From the NCBI RefSeq assembly GCF_900109575.1, contig NZ_FOAF01000007.1:1-64000 (forward strand): a stretch of DNA of 64,000 nt, in the 5' to 3' direction. A model generated the notes under the pieces. It was not told the origin of the DNA. It did not search any database and saw only the letters and a list, made by a program, of their open reading frames with translations. Shown in pieces: positions 17,386 through 27,435 of the stretch (position 1 is its first letter; the number at the start of each line of letters is the position of its first letter). The position numbers and the translations under genes were made by a program. This stretch comes from Olivibacter domesticus (lineage in GTDB: Bacteria > Bacteroidota > Bacteroidia > Sphingobacteriales > Sphingobacteriaceae).

Positions 17386-18555
17386 CTAAAGTATCGGATG
17401 CCTTTCAAACGGTTTTTCACGATCAAACAGATAACGATAGGTATGATGTGTTTTATAGACATAAGCTCCTATTTGATTTGCAAGATTCATCATTTTGGGA
17501 TTAAAATCCCCTATCCAATTCATCTGCAACTCTTCATACCCTGTATTACTTTTTCCGTTAATGAATATTTTTGCTGCCTCCATAATAAGTGCCACTTCCA
17601 CCCCTTTTCGCTGATGAGCGGGTACAACACCAAAGACAATACCGAACAGGGTCTTACATTTTTTGAAAAATTTGTTCCAACAAAGCATAAAAATACCTTT
17701 TAAGCCAATCTTTCCACGTACATATTTAATGAATAATTGATTAACATCCGGAATACTAATAAAGAAACCAATAGGTTCGCCTTCAAAATAGGCAAACCAT
17801 AGGCCTATCGGGTCTACTACTGGCTTTAAGTTTCGCATAAGCTTATCGGCCTGCTCCTTTGTCATCTCTCCTACGCCATCATGCTTTACCCAGGCCTTGT
17901 TATAAACTTCCCGAAACTGTTCCGCTGCGTCAGAAAGATGCTTTCTTTTTATAAAATCAAAGCTATATCCTTTCATCCCCAGCAATCGCTTTGCTTTATT
18001 GGCATATCGTTCACCAATTTCACCTTCAAGGGTTCGCCTATAAGTATATTGTTTATAGTAAACCTGAAACCCATAGGATTCAAACAATTTTTGATAATAA
18101 GGAGGATTATAATTGCTGCAATAACAGGGTTCTGTAAAGCCCTCCACTAAAAGTCCCCACCAACGCTCCCTACTGCCAAAATTAATGGGCCCATCCATTG
18201 CTTCCATACCATGTTCTGCCAGCCAATTTCTGGCTGTATCAAACAACAAGAACGCTGCCTTCTCCTCATCTATACATTCAAAAAAACCGCAGCCTCCGGT
18301 TGGTTGTAAATAATCAATGGAACTAACCTTATCATAGAAAGCCGCAATGCGGCCGACACAGTTTTCTTTCGTATCAAAAAGCAGCCACCTACAACATTGA
18401 CCCATGACAAACAGGGTATTCTTACTTGGATCAAAAATATCCTCTACATCATTATCTAAAGGTCGTATATAATTTTTGTCGGTTCTATATAAAGATTGGG
18501 GCATTTCTAAAAACAACCTAGCAAGCGCTGGACTATCTACTTTTTTAACTTTCAT
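17386..18555 (-). CDS. GNAT-like hypothetical protein conserved in Bacteroidota
   Basis: A 389-aa cytoplasmic protein without signal peptide or membrane helices. The N-terminus (about 1-60) has a FLEMPQSLYRTDKNYIRPL stretch and the middle has GPINFGSRERWWGLL. The C-terminal half contains a region resembling a GNAT acetyltransferase core (GEPIGFFISIPDVN, then FGVVPAHQRKGVEVALIMEA, matching the acetyl-CoA-binding R/QxxGxA loop). Proteins of this size and layout are common in Bacteroidota and usually annotated as hypothetical or GNAT. Substrate unknown. It is monocistronic. Confidence 0.75.
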   Translation of the reverse strand: MKVKKVDSPALARLFLEMPQSLYRTDKNYIRPLDNDVEDIFDPSKNTLFVMGQCCRWLLFDTKENCVGRIAAFYDKVSSIDYLQPTGGCGFFECIDEEKAAFLLFDTARNWLAEHGMEAMDGPINFGSRERWWGLLVEGFTEPCYCSNYNPPYYQKLFESYGFQVYYKQYTYRRTLEGEIGERYANKAKRLLGMKGYSFDFIKRKHLSDAAEQFREVYNKAWVKHDGVGEMTKEQADKLMRNLKPVVDPIGLWFAYFEGEPIGFFISIPDVNQLFIKYVRGKIGLKGIFMLCWNKFFKKCKTLFGIVFGVVPAHQRKGVEVALIMEAAKIFINGKSNTGYEELQMNWIGDFNPKMMNLANQIGAYVYKTHHTYRYLFDREKPFERHPIL

Positions 18556-18767
18556 TCAAAGCGTATAATATCTTAAAGCACCCTTAACCTTTCTTCAAAA
18601 GTCGGGCAGAAAAATCAATTATTCCTGATCTTTTTCAGAAAAATTTAAATATATGCAACATTTCCTTATATCATGCGTCTTATTTGAAAATATCGTGAAC
18701 GTCCACGTATATAGAATTTACCAATTTACTTCAAACGCTGAATAGTATTATCTTAAAATTATAACAA

Positions 18768-19502
18768 ATGAAACACAAAATCGGTTCTACTGGCTGGCTA
18801 GCACTTTTACTACCCTTTCTCTTCATCGGCATTTCCCATGCGGCTATCGTGACTAAAAAATTATCTGATGAAACACGTGCTGTTTCGGGCTTCCATGCGA
18901 TTGAAAATATCGGAAGTATTGACCTCGAAATAAGTATTGGTAATACAGAATCTTTAAAAATCTTCGGTAATAAAGAGGTAATTGATTTAGTAGAAACACA
19001 AGTCAAAAATGGCACCTTGGTTATAAGTATCAAAAAAGACGGACAACGATTTTTCAATAATTGGAAAGTTAACAAAAACCTGTTGATACAGATAAGTGCT
19101 AAGTCCTTAAACGCATTGAGTCAACGCGGGTCGGGCAATATCGTTGTTAAGAATCCTATTAAAGGCGATAAGTTTCAGTTGTCATTAACAGGGTCAGGAG
19201 ATATCACGGTTCCTGTAAATGTAAGTAGCCTGACGGCGACTATAGTGGGTTCCGGAGATATCAGCATGCAGGGAACAGCTACCTCTGCCGATGTAAGTGT
19301 TAGTGGGTCGGGAGATTTCGACGGAGATTCTCTGAAAACGCAAGATGCAAACACTAAAATCAGTGGGTCAGGAGACATTGATATTTATGTATCAAACACC
19401 CTAAACGCGCAGTTATCTGGTTCCGGAGATATTTCTTACGGAGGCAACCCTAAGCAGGTGAATAAACGTAAATCCGGTTCGGGAGAAATTTCCAGTAGGT
19501 AA
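18768..19502 (+). CDS. DUF2807 head-GIN domain protein (secreted, beta-helical)
   Basis: A 244-aa exported protein. A signal peptide (GWLALLLPFLFIGISHA, ending near residue 26) is followed by a DUF2807 domain. Five or more GSGD(I/F) or GSGEI turns occur at regular intervals (about residues 141-240), the hallmark of the stacked-turn fold. An N-terminal FHAIENIGSIDLEISIG strand starts the domain. DUF2807 proteins are often described as putative auto-transporter adhesins, but the function is not established. It is monocistronic and convergent with the next gene, the two stop codons being one base apart. Confidence 0.88.
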   Translation: MKHKIGSTGWLALLLPFLFIGISHAAIVTKKLSDETRAVSGFHAIENIGSIDLEISIGNTESLKIFGNKEVIDLVETQVKNGTLVISIKKDGQRFFNNWKVNKNLLIQISAKSLNALSQRGSGNIVVKNPIKGDKFQLSLTGSGDITVPVNVSSLTATIVGSGDISMQGTATSADVSVSGSGDFDGDSLKTQDANTKISGSGDIDIYVSNTLNAQLSGSGDISYGGNPKQVNKRKSGSGEISSR

Positions 19503-19503
19503 A

Positions 19504-20502
19504 CTATTTTTTCAACCGAGCGTTTCCTCCCAAATTATACCGTAGCATCAACATCTGTTGGTTACTAACTTCTCCTGGGGTAAAATGTAGACTCAACATA
19601 AAATACCCCTCGAGATTTTGAGATTTGAAAGGTCGCCATCCCATATCTAACCGGTTATAGGTATCCTTTGTATAAAATCGATCTCCAAAACTGATATCAT
19701 GTGCCTGCCCTTTATAAAAAGTGTTATTAACAAAAAAGGATTTGTAGGCACCATGTATATCTACTATGGCCCCTTTCGGCGTCCGGCTATCATAAACACC
19801 CCTTAAACGATCCAGAGATGCAAGTACACCCGCTCCAATCGTTAATGAATCCAGCACCGTTTTATCACTTAGGTCAACTCCTATTTGAAGCAAACCTACT
19901 GCGTTATCTCGCACGGGAAATGTTTCGTCTAAACTACTCGCTGAATGAAGCATTGTTAAATAATGCGTAAAATAGAAAATACCTGTTTGAACCTTACCCG
20001 ATAAACCAACGATAAACTGCTCCCTCTTTTCATGTGTCTGGCGACTTGTCCAATCTACCCAGATTTGTTCATGAAAGTTCGCTTTCTGATATTTTAAAAA
20101 TAAACCTTCAATATTTGGCCGATAATACATTAATGTATCGTTGAGCACCGCCCGTGGATAACTGCTTAACAAGTTAAATCGAGGAAAAGCTCCCAGATAA
20201 AACGAGAAACCTTTATCTTCATAATTATAGTAAATGGTAGGATTTGCTTTCGCACCAAACGGCTTATCACCAAATTCCTGTAGGAAATTTACGCCAAAAC
20301 GTACACGGTGCACACTATCTATACTTAAACCCACTTCTGGTGCTATTCGGATACCAAAAATAGTTTGTGAATGTAAACCTGCTTTCAGGTATTCTCTGTT
20401 ATCCGCAAAACCAAAAGTATTTACATTCCACTCAAATACCTCCTGCGATTTAGCAAAAAAACACACGAAACAAAAACATAGGGTGAAAAGGATTCTCTTC
20501 AT
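19504..20502 (-). CDS. Predicted outer-membrane beta-barrel protein, unknown function
   Basis: A 332-aa protein with a cleavable signal peptide (RILFTLCFCFVCFFAKSQ, about 1-20). The rest is dominated by alternating aromatic/polar strands (GFSFYLGAFPRF, MLMLRYNLGG at the end), consistent with a transmembrane beta-barrel. The closing LMLRYNLGGNARLKK lacks the usual terminal Phe. I do not recognise a named family. It is convergent with the DUF2807 gene (1-bp gap), and its 5' side faces the sucB terminator region. Confidence 0.65.
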   Translation of the reverse strand: MKRILFTLCFCFVCFFAKSQEVFEWNVNTFGFADNREYLKAGLHSQTIFGIRIAPEVGLSIDSVHRVRFGVNFLQEFGDKPFGAKANPTIYYNYEDKGFSFYLGAFPRFNLLSSYPRAVLNDTLMYYRPNIEGLFLKYQKANFHEQIWVDWTSRQTHEKREQFIVGLSGKVQTGIFYFTHYLTMLHSASSLDETFPVRDNAVGLLQIGVDLSDKTVLDSLTIGAGVLASLDRLRGVYDSRTPKGAIVDIHGAYKSFFVNNTFYKGQAHDISFGDRFYTKDTYNRLDMGWRPFKSQNLEGYFMLSLHFTPGEVSNQQMLMLRYNLGGNARLKK

Positions 20503-20586
20503 TTAAAACTGATTTTATTAACACGTTTAAGGTTATTACACAATAGCCTCAAAAAATATTTGCTAAATTATAACTGTAAGGTCAAA

Positions 20587-20622
20587 AAAAAAGCGGTTGA
20601 TTTAATAAACAACCGCTTTTTT
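20587..20622 (-). terminator. Rho-independent terminator of sucA-sucB
   Basis: A 13-bp perfect stem (AAAAAAGCGGTTG with its complement, 20587-20599/20610-20622), a 10-nt loop and a T6 run in the minus-strand transcript, 14 bp past the sucB stop. Confidence 0.9.
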
Positions 20623-20635
20623 ACAGAAATATTAT

Positions 20636-21892
20636 TTATATGCCCAACAACAATCTTGCTGGATCTTCTAATAGCTCTTTTACACGCACCAAGAAACTTA
20701 CAGATTCTCTTCCATCCACGATGCGGTGATCATATGATAAAGCCACATACATCATTGGCCGTATAACGACTTCTCCGTTAATAGCAACGGGGCGCTCAAT
20801 AATATTATGCATGCCTAAGATAGCAGACTGTGGCGCATTGATGATAGGAGTAGACATCATTGACCCAAATACACCACCATTAGTGATCGTAAAAGTACCG
20901 CCTGTCATCTCCTCTATTGTTAACTTACCGTCTCTTGCTTTTAATGCCAGATCCCGAACAGATTTTTCGATTTCATCTAAGGTCATCGATTCAGCATTAC
21001 GGATGACAGGTACAACCAATCCTTTAGGAGCGGATACCGCAATAGAGACATCTGCAAAATTACTATATACAACCTCATTCTCCTCTATTCGAGCATTTAC
21101 AGCTGGCCATTCGGCCAACGCAGTAGTAACCGCTTTCGTAAAGAAAGACATAAAGCCTAAGCCAATGCCATATTTCTCTTTAAATTTATCTTTATACTTC
21201 GCACGAATGTCCATGATCGGCTTCATGTCAACCTCATTAAAAGTGGTCAACATAGCTGTTTCATTTTTCACCGTTACCAAACGTTTTGCAATGGTCTTAC
21301 GTAAAGAAGACATTTTCTCTCTACGCTCATCTCTTGCGCCGGTTGCAGCCTTCGGTGTAGTGGCAGCAGCTTGTTCAGCTGGCTTTGCACTAGGAGTTGC
21401 TTGCTGTTCGGCCGCTTTTTGTTCCGCTTTTACTGCATCTTCTTTCGTAATACGTCCGTCTTTACCAGTTCCTTTTATAGCGCTAGGATCAATCCCCTTT
21501 TCTTTCAAAATTTTTGCTGCTGCTGGAGAAGGTGTACCTGCCGCATAATTCTCTTCTTTTTCCTCATCCACATCAGCTTTAGGAGCTGCTGTCTTTTCTT
21601 CAGCTTTCACTTCCGCCTTTGGTGCATCCGTAGAAGGTTTAGCTGCAGCAGAACCGTCTCCCTCCTCAATGATACAGACCACTGCTCCAATCTCTAGCGT
21701 ATCACCCTCTTGGGCAACAATTTTTAATATACCGGCCTTTTCAGCAGGTAATTCAAAGGTGGCTTTATCTGATTCTAATTCTGCAAGGTTTTCATCCATT
21801 TCTACATGATCACCATCCTTCTTTAACCATTGAGATAAGGTAACTTCGGTTATCGATTCACCAACGGCCGGAACTTTTATTTCTAATCCCAT
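20636..21892 (-). CDS. sucB: 2-oxoglutarate dehydrogenase E2, dihydrolipoyl succinyltransferase
   Basis: E2 core of the OGDH complex; transfers the succinyl group from lipoamide to CoA. A single lipoyl domain (residues 1-77) has the lipoylated Lys43 in ESDKATFE. An Ala/Lys/Glu/Pro-rich flexible linker follows, then an E1/E3-binding domain at about 117-153 ([16 protein letters not shown]) and, after a second linker, the catalytic domain with SYDHRIVDG (His389/Asp393). It ends [13 protein letters not shown], typical of the family. It lies 11 bp downstream of sucA in the same operon and is closed by a strong terminator. Confidence 0.97.
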   Translation of the reverse strand: MGLEIKVPAVGESITEVTLSQWLKKDGDHVEMDENLAELESDKATFELPAEKAGILKIVAQEGDTLEIGAVVCIIEEGDGSAAAKPSTDAPKAEVKAEEKTAAPKADVDEEKEENYAAGTPSPAAAKILKEKGIDPSAIKGTGKDGRITKEDAVKAEQKAAEQQATPSAKPAEQAAATTPKAATGARDERREKMSSLRKTIAKRLVTVKNETAMLTTFNEVDMKPIMDIRAKYKDKFKEKYGIGLGFMSFFTKAVTTALAEWPAVNARIEENEVVYSNFADVSIAVSAPKGLVVPVIRNAESMTLDEIEKSVRDLALKARDGKLTIEEMTGGTFTITNGGVFGSMMSTPIINAPQSAILGMHNIIERPVAINGEVVIRPMMYVALSYDHRIVDGRESVSFLVRVKELLEDPARLLLGI

Positions 21893-21903
21893 AATTGTCT
21901 ATG

Positions 21904-24714
21904 TTAATCTACTTTTGCTGCTTCTTTAGTTGTCTTTTTTACTTGCTTTTTGGTTTCGGTCCCAGCGCTATCATCTGCAAAGGCTCTGCTTACCAATGAA
22001 AGTTGTTGTGTATTGTGTTGTTTCGAATAGCCTGTAGCAGTACTGCTGCTTTCTTTTCGTGATATCACATCTAATTCAACACTCGTTTTACGGTATTTGC
22101 GACAGATATGTGGCCATGCGCCCATATTTTCAGGTTCTTCCTGCACCCAGAAAAATTTGGTTGCATTCTTGTATTTATTCCTAAGCGCACGGATTTTATC
22201 GGTAGGTGTAGGATAAAGCTGCTCAACACGAATGATAGCAACATCCTTACGTTTATCATCTTGCTGCTTTTGCAATAAATCATAATACACTTTTCCGGTA
22301 CAGAACAATACGCGTTTCACATCATTCGTTTTCACATAAGTATCGTCAATAATTTCCTGGAACTGACCGTTGGTAAAGTCGGCTAACTTACTAACCACTT
22401 TTGGATGCCTTAGCAAGCTTTTCGGTGTAAACACGATCAAAGGTTTTCTAAACTCGCGATGCATCTGGCGTCTTAGCAGATGGAAGAAACTTGCTGGAGT
22501 AGTACAGTTGGCAACCTGAATATTATTTTCTGCACAAGCTTCAAGGAATCTTTCGATGCGTCCCGATGAGTGCTCAGGTCCTTGTCCCTCGTATCCATGA
22601 GGCAATAGCATTACTAAACCATTGGAACGTTTCCATTTTGTTTCGGCACTTGACAAATACTGATCAACAATGATCTGCGCACCATTAAAGAAATCACCGA
22701 ATTGCGCTTCCCAAATTGTTAAGCATTGCGGATTTGCCAGGGCATAACCATATTCAAATCCTAAAATGCCATATTCAGAAAGCAATGAATTATAGATGTC
22801 AAATTTAACATCACCATTATTAATTGCCCTCAAGGGGATATACTCTTCTTCAGAATCTTCCAGTGTGATGACAGCATGTCTATGAGAAAAAGTACCGCGT
22901 TCCACATCCTGTCCGGATATACGCACGCGAGATCCTTCTTCCAACAATGTTCCGTAGGCCATCAACTCGCCCATTGCCCAGTCATAAGAATCTTCCGAAA
23001 TCATCTTATTTCTAGCATCGAACAACTTAGCTGTTTTGCTGAAGAACTTCTTATCTTTCGGTAACGTGGTAATTAGCTTGGCGATTTTTATAAATTCGTC
23101 TTTTGACACCGCTGTATTAGCTGGTTTAAAGATATCTTCATATTTTGCCGGTCTTAAACCCTTCCATGCCCCAGAGAACATTGGATTTGCCTCCGAAAGA
23201 TTTTCCACCTCTTTCGATTCATCTAAGCGTTGCTGCAATAAGGCCTTGAAATCTTTTTCCATTTCCTTTGCAAGATTGGCATCAACACTTCCCTGTTCCA
23301 TCAGCTTTTTGTTGTAGATTTCACGTGGATTTGGATGACTTGCAATAGCTTTATATAACTTAGGCTGTGTAAATTTAGGTTCATCCGCTTCGTTATGTCC
23401 ATAACGACGGTAACATAAAATATCAATGTATACATCTGTATGATATCGTTGGCGATATTCTACAGCCATATTAATCGCAAACACTAAAGCCTCCACATCA
23501 TCGCCATTTACATGGAAAACAGGTGAAAGCGTAACTTTTGCCAAATCCGTACAGTAAGTAGATGACCGTGCATCTTTAAAATTGGTAGTAAATCCAATTT
23601 GATTATTGATTACTAAATGAATGGTTCCTCCAGTTGAATAACCATCAAGCTTAGACATCTGCGCCACCTCGTAAACAATACCCTGTCCCGCGATCGCCGC
23701 ATCGCCATGAATTAATATAGGGGCAATCTTTGATTTATCACCATCATATTTCATGTCTATCTTAGAACGTACCAAACCTTCCACAACAGGATCTACTGTT
23801 TCCAAATGCGAAGGATTAGGACATAAACTAAGGTGAACATCTTTACCTGTGTGGGTCTTGATATCGGTAGAGAAACCCAAATGATATTTCACATCACCTC
23901 CAAAATCAGGCTCGCCTGCATTCGCATATGTTTTGCCTTCAAATTCAGAGAAGATATCTTTATAGGTCTTACCCATAATATTGGCCAGCACATTCAACCG
24001 CCCGCGGTGTGCCATTCCAATAACAAATTCTTGTACGCCAAGGTCGCTTCCTTTTTCGATGACAGAATCCAATGCCGGAATTACCGTCTCTGCGCCTTCT
24101 AGAGAAAAGCGCTTCTGACCTAAAAATTTAGTACCTAGGAAATTTTCAAAAACTACCGCTTCATTTAATTTTTGAAGAATACGCTTCTTCTTTTCGATAG
24201 GAAAGTCTGGCTTATTCCTGGTACCTTCCATATGCTCTAACAGCCACTTGATTTTTTCAGGGTGTCTGATATAGGTGAATTCAGCGCCTATCGCCTGGCA
24301 ATAGGTCTCTTCTATTAACTGACGGATATCCCTCAATTTAGCTGGCCCTAAGCCCACTTCTACACCCGCATTAAAAACGGTGTCCATATCAGCCTCTGAT
24401 AAACCGAAAGTCTCCAGTTCTTTTCCCGGGTAATAAGGTCTACGCTCTCTTACCGGGTTTGTTTTGGTAAACAAGTGTCCACGGTCTCTATAACCGTGAA
24501 TCATATTCAATACATTTATTTCTTTAAGGGAATGTTCAGAAACATCACCCCCTTCGACAGGTTTCCCTCCGCCATCCGTCTGCTCACCAAATTCAAATCC
24601 TTCGAAAAATTTCTGCCATCCAAAATCGACCGAATTGGGGTCTTCTTTATACGCTTTATACAGCGAGTCTATGTAACCTGAGTCTGCGTTACTAAGATAT
24701 GAAAGTCTGTCCAT
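21904..24714 (-). CDS. sucA: 2-oxoglutarate dehydrogenase E1 component
   Basis: Thiamine-diphosphate enzyme that decarboxylates 2-oxoglutarate in the TCA cycle. The 936-aa protein starts with the short E1o N-terminal motif (YLSNADSGYIDSLYKAYKED, about 5-24, which binds E2). ThDP and active-site motifs include FVIGMAHRGRLNVLAN and GDAAIAGQGIVYE, and the domain ends with the transketolase-like C-terminal part (LLPHGYEGQGPEHSSGRIER). It is the first gene of sucA-sucB with a -7 element 25 bp upstream of the ATG. E3 (lpd) is encoded nearby. Confidence 0.97.
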   Translation of the reverse strand: MDRLSYLSNADSGYIDSLYKAYKEDPNSVDFGWQKFFEGFEFGEQTDGGGKPVEGGDVSEHSLKEINVLNMIHGYRDRGHLFTKTNPVRERRPYYPGKELETFGLSEADMDTVFNAGVEVGLGPAKLRDIRQLIEETYCQAIGAEFTYIRHPEKIKWLLEHMEGTRNKPDFPIEKKKRILQKLNEAVVFENFLGTKFLGQKRFSLEGAETVIPALDSVIEKGSDLGVQEFVIGMAHRGRLNVLANIMGKTYKDIFSEFEGKTYANAGEPDFGGDVKYHLGFSTDIKTHTGKDVHLSLCPNPSHLETVDPVVEGLVRSKIDMKYDGDKSKIAPILIHGDAAIAGQGIVYEVAQMSKLDGYSTGGTIHLVINNQIGFTTNFKDARSSTYCTDLAKVTLSPVFHVNGDDVEALVFAINMAVEYRQRYHTDVYIDILCYRRYGHNEADEPKFTQPKLYKAIASHPNPREIYNKKLMEQGSVDANLAKEMEKDFKALLQQRLDESKEVENLSEANPMFSGAWKGLRPAKYEDIFKPANTAVSKDEFIKIAKLITTLPKDKKFFSKTAKLFDARNKMISEDSYDWAMGELMAYGTLLEEGSRVRISGQDVERGTFSHRHAVITLEDSEEEYIPLRAINNGDVKFDIYNSLLSEYGILGFEYGYALANPQCLTIWEAQFGDFFNGAQIIVDQYLSSAETKWKRSNGLVMLLPHGYEGQGPEHSSGRIERFLEACAENNIQVANCTTPASFFHLLRRQMHREFRKPLIVFTPKSLLRHPKVVSKLADFTNGQFQEIIDDTYVKTNDVKRVLFCTGKVYYDLLQKQQDDKRKDVAIIRVEQLYPTPTDKIRALRNKYKNATKFFWVQEEPENMGAWPHICRKYRKTSVELDVISRKESSSTATGYSKQHNTQQLSLVSRAFADDSAGTETKKQVKKTTKEAAKVD

Positions 24715-24739
24715 TTACTTTACTAATACGATGTGCTGG

Positions 24740-24747
24740 CAAAGTTA
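24740..24747 (-). promoter_or_regulatory. -7 promoter element (TAACTTTG) of sucAB
   Basis: TAnnTTTG on the minus strand, 25 bp before the sucA ATG; no clear -33 element. Confidence 0.45.
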
Positions 24748-24914
24748 TAAAATATCTGACGGAATGCACATTAAATCACACTTAATTATAAATTAGCGTT
24801 AAAATTTGAGTGAGTCATTCATTCTTTTTTATCATCTCCTATGGCACAACAAAATAAAAACTTCCTATGTTTAAAAATTAACTAAATTTATTGAGGGTAA
24901 ATCTAAATCATTTC

Positions 24915-26216
24915 TTAATCGGTAAGCGATATTTGTGCGCTGTTCCAGCGTTTCACATACTCGCCATTTGGATCAAATAAAGCTTTGAGCTTTTTAATGT
25001 CTTTAATACCATTATCCTTCACACTACTCCCCACCCCGGCAATGTGTGCCCAATTCCCGTAATTGGAAGCAGGCCCATAATCTATTAATTTATCTTCGAA
25101 ATAGGCCGCTCCCAGCAAATGGTTAACCCCCATTTCATGTATTAAATAATGAGCCGCCAGTGCTCTGGGAACATTTGGCATAAAGCCAATGGTATTAAGT
25201 TGATTCATTGCAGCATCAATGATTGGTTCTCCTGTCTCTCCGTTCTTCCATCGATCAAACCTCTTTTCCACTTCTTTTTGTTCTTGCGGAACTTCTTCCG
25301 AAAAACCTTTCAATGTAAAAAATCTATTGCCATGTTTCTTAAACATGAACCGGAAATAATCACGCCACAATAAACCTGTAACTATTGCCGCTGCTGTTCT
25401 TTTTGACAGCCCTCGCTCTTCAAAACGTTTTACTGTATGGTACAAGGTATGGGCCGATAAGCACCCCAGCGCAATCCATGGCGATAAGACAGTCCCTTCC
25501 CCCATCAAAAAATCATTGTCTTGATCAGACTGATCTCCTTCTATAATGGCATTCAACTGTTTAAGCGCCTCTTTTTCACCTCCCTTAAAAACAGATTTAT
25601 CTGCCATTTTTATCGCCGTATCAGTATACCCCAGTTCCTTTAACGTAGGAATATCTCCAGCTTCAAAGTCGTCCGGGAGCATCACATGGTTGGGTGTATT
25701 AACCGTTGGCCGTATAGACGTTTCCCGTTCTACCTTCTTTCTAAAAGTTGCGAACGTATCTGGTATGTCCTTTATAGGGAAAGGTAAATCTTCTTTATGA
25801 TATAAGGTATGCCCTATAAAATGCTTCAAATTTAACCGCTTTTTCCATAACGATTCTTCTACCAGTGTGGACACATGTGTTTCCTCTTCTGCTACTTCCC
25901 TGTGATGATAAACTTCTTTTACATTATACCGCTCGGCTAAACTCAATAATAATTCTTCGGGACAACCACTGGCCACTAACAGATCAGCCCCCAATGCTTG
26001 TAAAGAAAGACGTAAGTCTAGCACACTCTCCAAAATAAATTTTGCTCGAATAACGCCGGTTTTTGACAAACCCCGCTCATCTACGATATAATGTCTGGGA
26101 TCAAAAATATATACCGGGACTACCTTGTCTGCACGTTCTAACGCTTGCCATAATATCTCATTATCATGCACACGAAGATCATTTCTAAACCAAACAAGGA
26201 TTGTATCTTTATTCAT
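24915..26216 (-). CDS. Cryptochrome DASH
   Basis: Photolyase/cryptochrome family protein of 433 aa. The N-terminal photolyase alpha/beta domain opens ILVWFRNDLRVHDNE and contains GLSKTGVIRAKFILES, characteristic of the Cry-DASH branch. The C-terminal FAD domain has SPWIALGCLSAHTLYH, LLWRDYFRFMFKKHGNRFF and ASNYGNWAHIAGVG. Cry-DASH proteins repair cyclobutane dimers mainly in single-stranded DNA, and some act as light sensors. It is divergent from an SDR/epimerase/phr operon, with a canonical -7/-33 promoter. Confidence 0.9.
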   Translation of the reverse strand: MNKDTILVWFRNDLRVHDNEILWQALERADKVVPVYIFDPRHYIVDERGLSKTGVIRAKFILESVLDLRLSLQALGADLLVASGCPEELLLSLAERYNVKEVYHHREVAEEETHVSTLVEESLWKKRLNLKHFIGHTLYHKEDLPFPIKDIPDTFATFRKKVERETSIRPTVNTPNHVMLPDDFEAGDIPTLKELGYTDTAIKMADKSVFKGGEKEALKQLNAIIEGDQSDQDNDFLMGEGTVLSPWIALGCLSAHTLYHTVKRFEERGLSKRTAAAIVTGLLWRDYFRFMFKKHGNRFFTLKGFSEEVPQEQKEVEKRFDRWKNGETGEPIIDAAMNQLNTIGFMPNVPRALAAHYLIHEMGVNHLLGAAYFEDKLIDYGPASNYGNWAHIAGVGSSVKDNGIKDIKKLKALFDPNGEYVKRWNSAQISLTD

Positions 26217-26241
26217 ACTTAATATAGGAAACTTTTAACCT

Positions 26242-26273
26242 CAAATATACTTGTTTTTAACTTCATAAAGCAA
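26242..26273 (-). promoter_or_regulatory. Promoter of the Cry-DASH gene
   Basis: On the minus strand TTG (26273-26271) and TATATTTG (26249-26242) are separated by 21 nt, matching the Bacteroidota -33/-7 architecture, 25 bp before the ATG. Confidence 0.55.
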
Positions 26274-26313
26274 TGCTTAGGCGTATAATCAAGAACCTTT
26301 ACACTATTCTAAC

Positions 26314-26332
26314 AAATGTTCAAACAACATTT
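26314..26332. promoter_or_regulatory. Inverted repeat AAATGTT-N5-AACATTT in the photolyase divergon
   Basis: A perfect 7-bp inverted repeat in the 320-bp gap between Cry-DASH and the SDR/epimerase/phr operon, about 40 bp upstream of the Cry-DASH -33 site. It is well placed for a shared regulator but could be chance in AT-rich DNA. The rest of the gap shows nothing recognisable. Confidence 0.35.
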
Positions 26333-26536
26333 AACAAGTATATCGCTGGAATATTCGTATTTACGGTCCCGTTTTATTGTTCATCAACACCGTTCAACGA
26401 TGAGGTAGAAAGCTAGAAAAAAAACCGTAGCGCTGTGAAAAAATCGAAAAAAGAGTTCGTAAAAAAACTATTTCATTTTAAACTAAACAGAAAGAACAAT
26501 ATAATTGTAGTATAAACGTGACATAGGCCTTGCGAA

Positions 26537-27406
26537 ATGAATACATTGATTACCGGACTGAATAATTATTTAGGTAAAATACTAGCTCTTTTTCTTGCTA
26601 ATGAGGGTTATAACATTTCTTGTTTGGTACGTAATGAAAGACATTTTCTCAAAAGCACCGAAAAGCATCCTAATCTCGTAGTGATGCAAGGAGATTTGGT
26701 ACGTGAAAAATACACTCCTCCACTCAGTGGCAATATGGATGTAGCCATTTACTTAAGTCAAGATTCAGCGGAGTGGGGCGATCAATATAAAAACCTTGAA
26801 CTTCTTTCATTAGTAAATTTTATCAAGCAGGCCCGGAAGACAAACACGCAGCAACTGATTTATATTACCAGGCTTAGAACGCCTTTTATCAAGGAGGTTC
26901 AACAGATTTTAACCGACAGCTATATTTCTTACACCATCATACGGATAAGTAATATCATTGGTGCTGGCTCCATACTAATGGAAATGATGAATAAAATATC
27001 CTCTAAATTCGTCATATTCGCCAATAAACGCCTCGTTAAAATGAGATCGCAGCCCATAGCGCTCCAAGATCTACTTACTTATTTAAATTTTATCGTACTC
27101 AATCCTGCCGCATTCAATCAGAGTTTCGATATTGGCGGCCCAGATATTCTTAGCTATAGGGATATGCTGAAAACTTATCTGAAACTACAACACCTGAGAA
27201 GACCCATTATCGCTTTACCAAGCCTTAGCAATAGGCTTTCAGCCATGTTTATAAGCCTCACTACAGGCGTGAGTGTTCCTACTGCCCGCGCTTTCGGCCA
27301 GCATATTACCGGCGATTTGCTATGTGAAAACAATCATATTCACAATCTATTTCCACATGAATGTTTAACTTTTGAGCAGGCCCTAAAAAAAGCCTTGGTC
27401 AGCTAA
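26537..27406 (+). CDS. NAD(P)-binding atypical SDR (NmrA/YbjT-like)
   Basis: A 289-aa Rossmann protein starting NTLITGLNNYLGKILALFLA, a degenerate form of the TGxxGxxG nucleotide-binding motif with Asn in place of the central Gly. It is followed by ISCLVRNE and VVMQGDL strands, as in NmrA/YbjT-type SDRs. Longer relatives carry a C-terminal DUF2867 domain that is absent here. Catalytic Tyr-Lys is not evident, so a binding or redox-sensor role is possible. It is the first gene of a photolyase operon (29 bp before the epimerase), an association seen with TIGR01777 proteins in other bacteria. Confidence 0.75.
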   Translation: MNTLITGLNNYLGKILALFLANEGYNISCLVRNERHFLKSTEKHPNLVVMQGDLVREKYTPPLSGNMDVAIYLSQDSAEWGDQYKNLELLSLVNFIKQARKTNTQQLIYITRLRTPFIKEVQQILTDSYISYTIIRISNIIGAGSILMEMMNKISSKFVIFANKRLVKMRSQPIALQDLLTYLNFIVLNPAAFNQSFDIGGPDILSYRDMLKTYLKLQHLRRPIIALPSLSNRLSAMFISLTTGVSVPTARAFGQHITGDLLCENNHIHNLFPHECLTFEQALKKALVS

Positions 27407-27435
27407 TTATTTTAACCAATTATTACAATATTGAT

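Noticed and set aside
21371-21697. Long open frame opposite sucB
   Set aside because: It is the antisense of the Ala/Lys/Pro linker of sucB; its Cys/Phe-rich composition is a codon-bias shadow.
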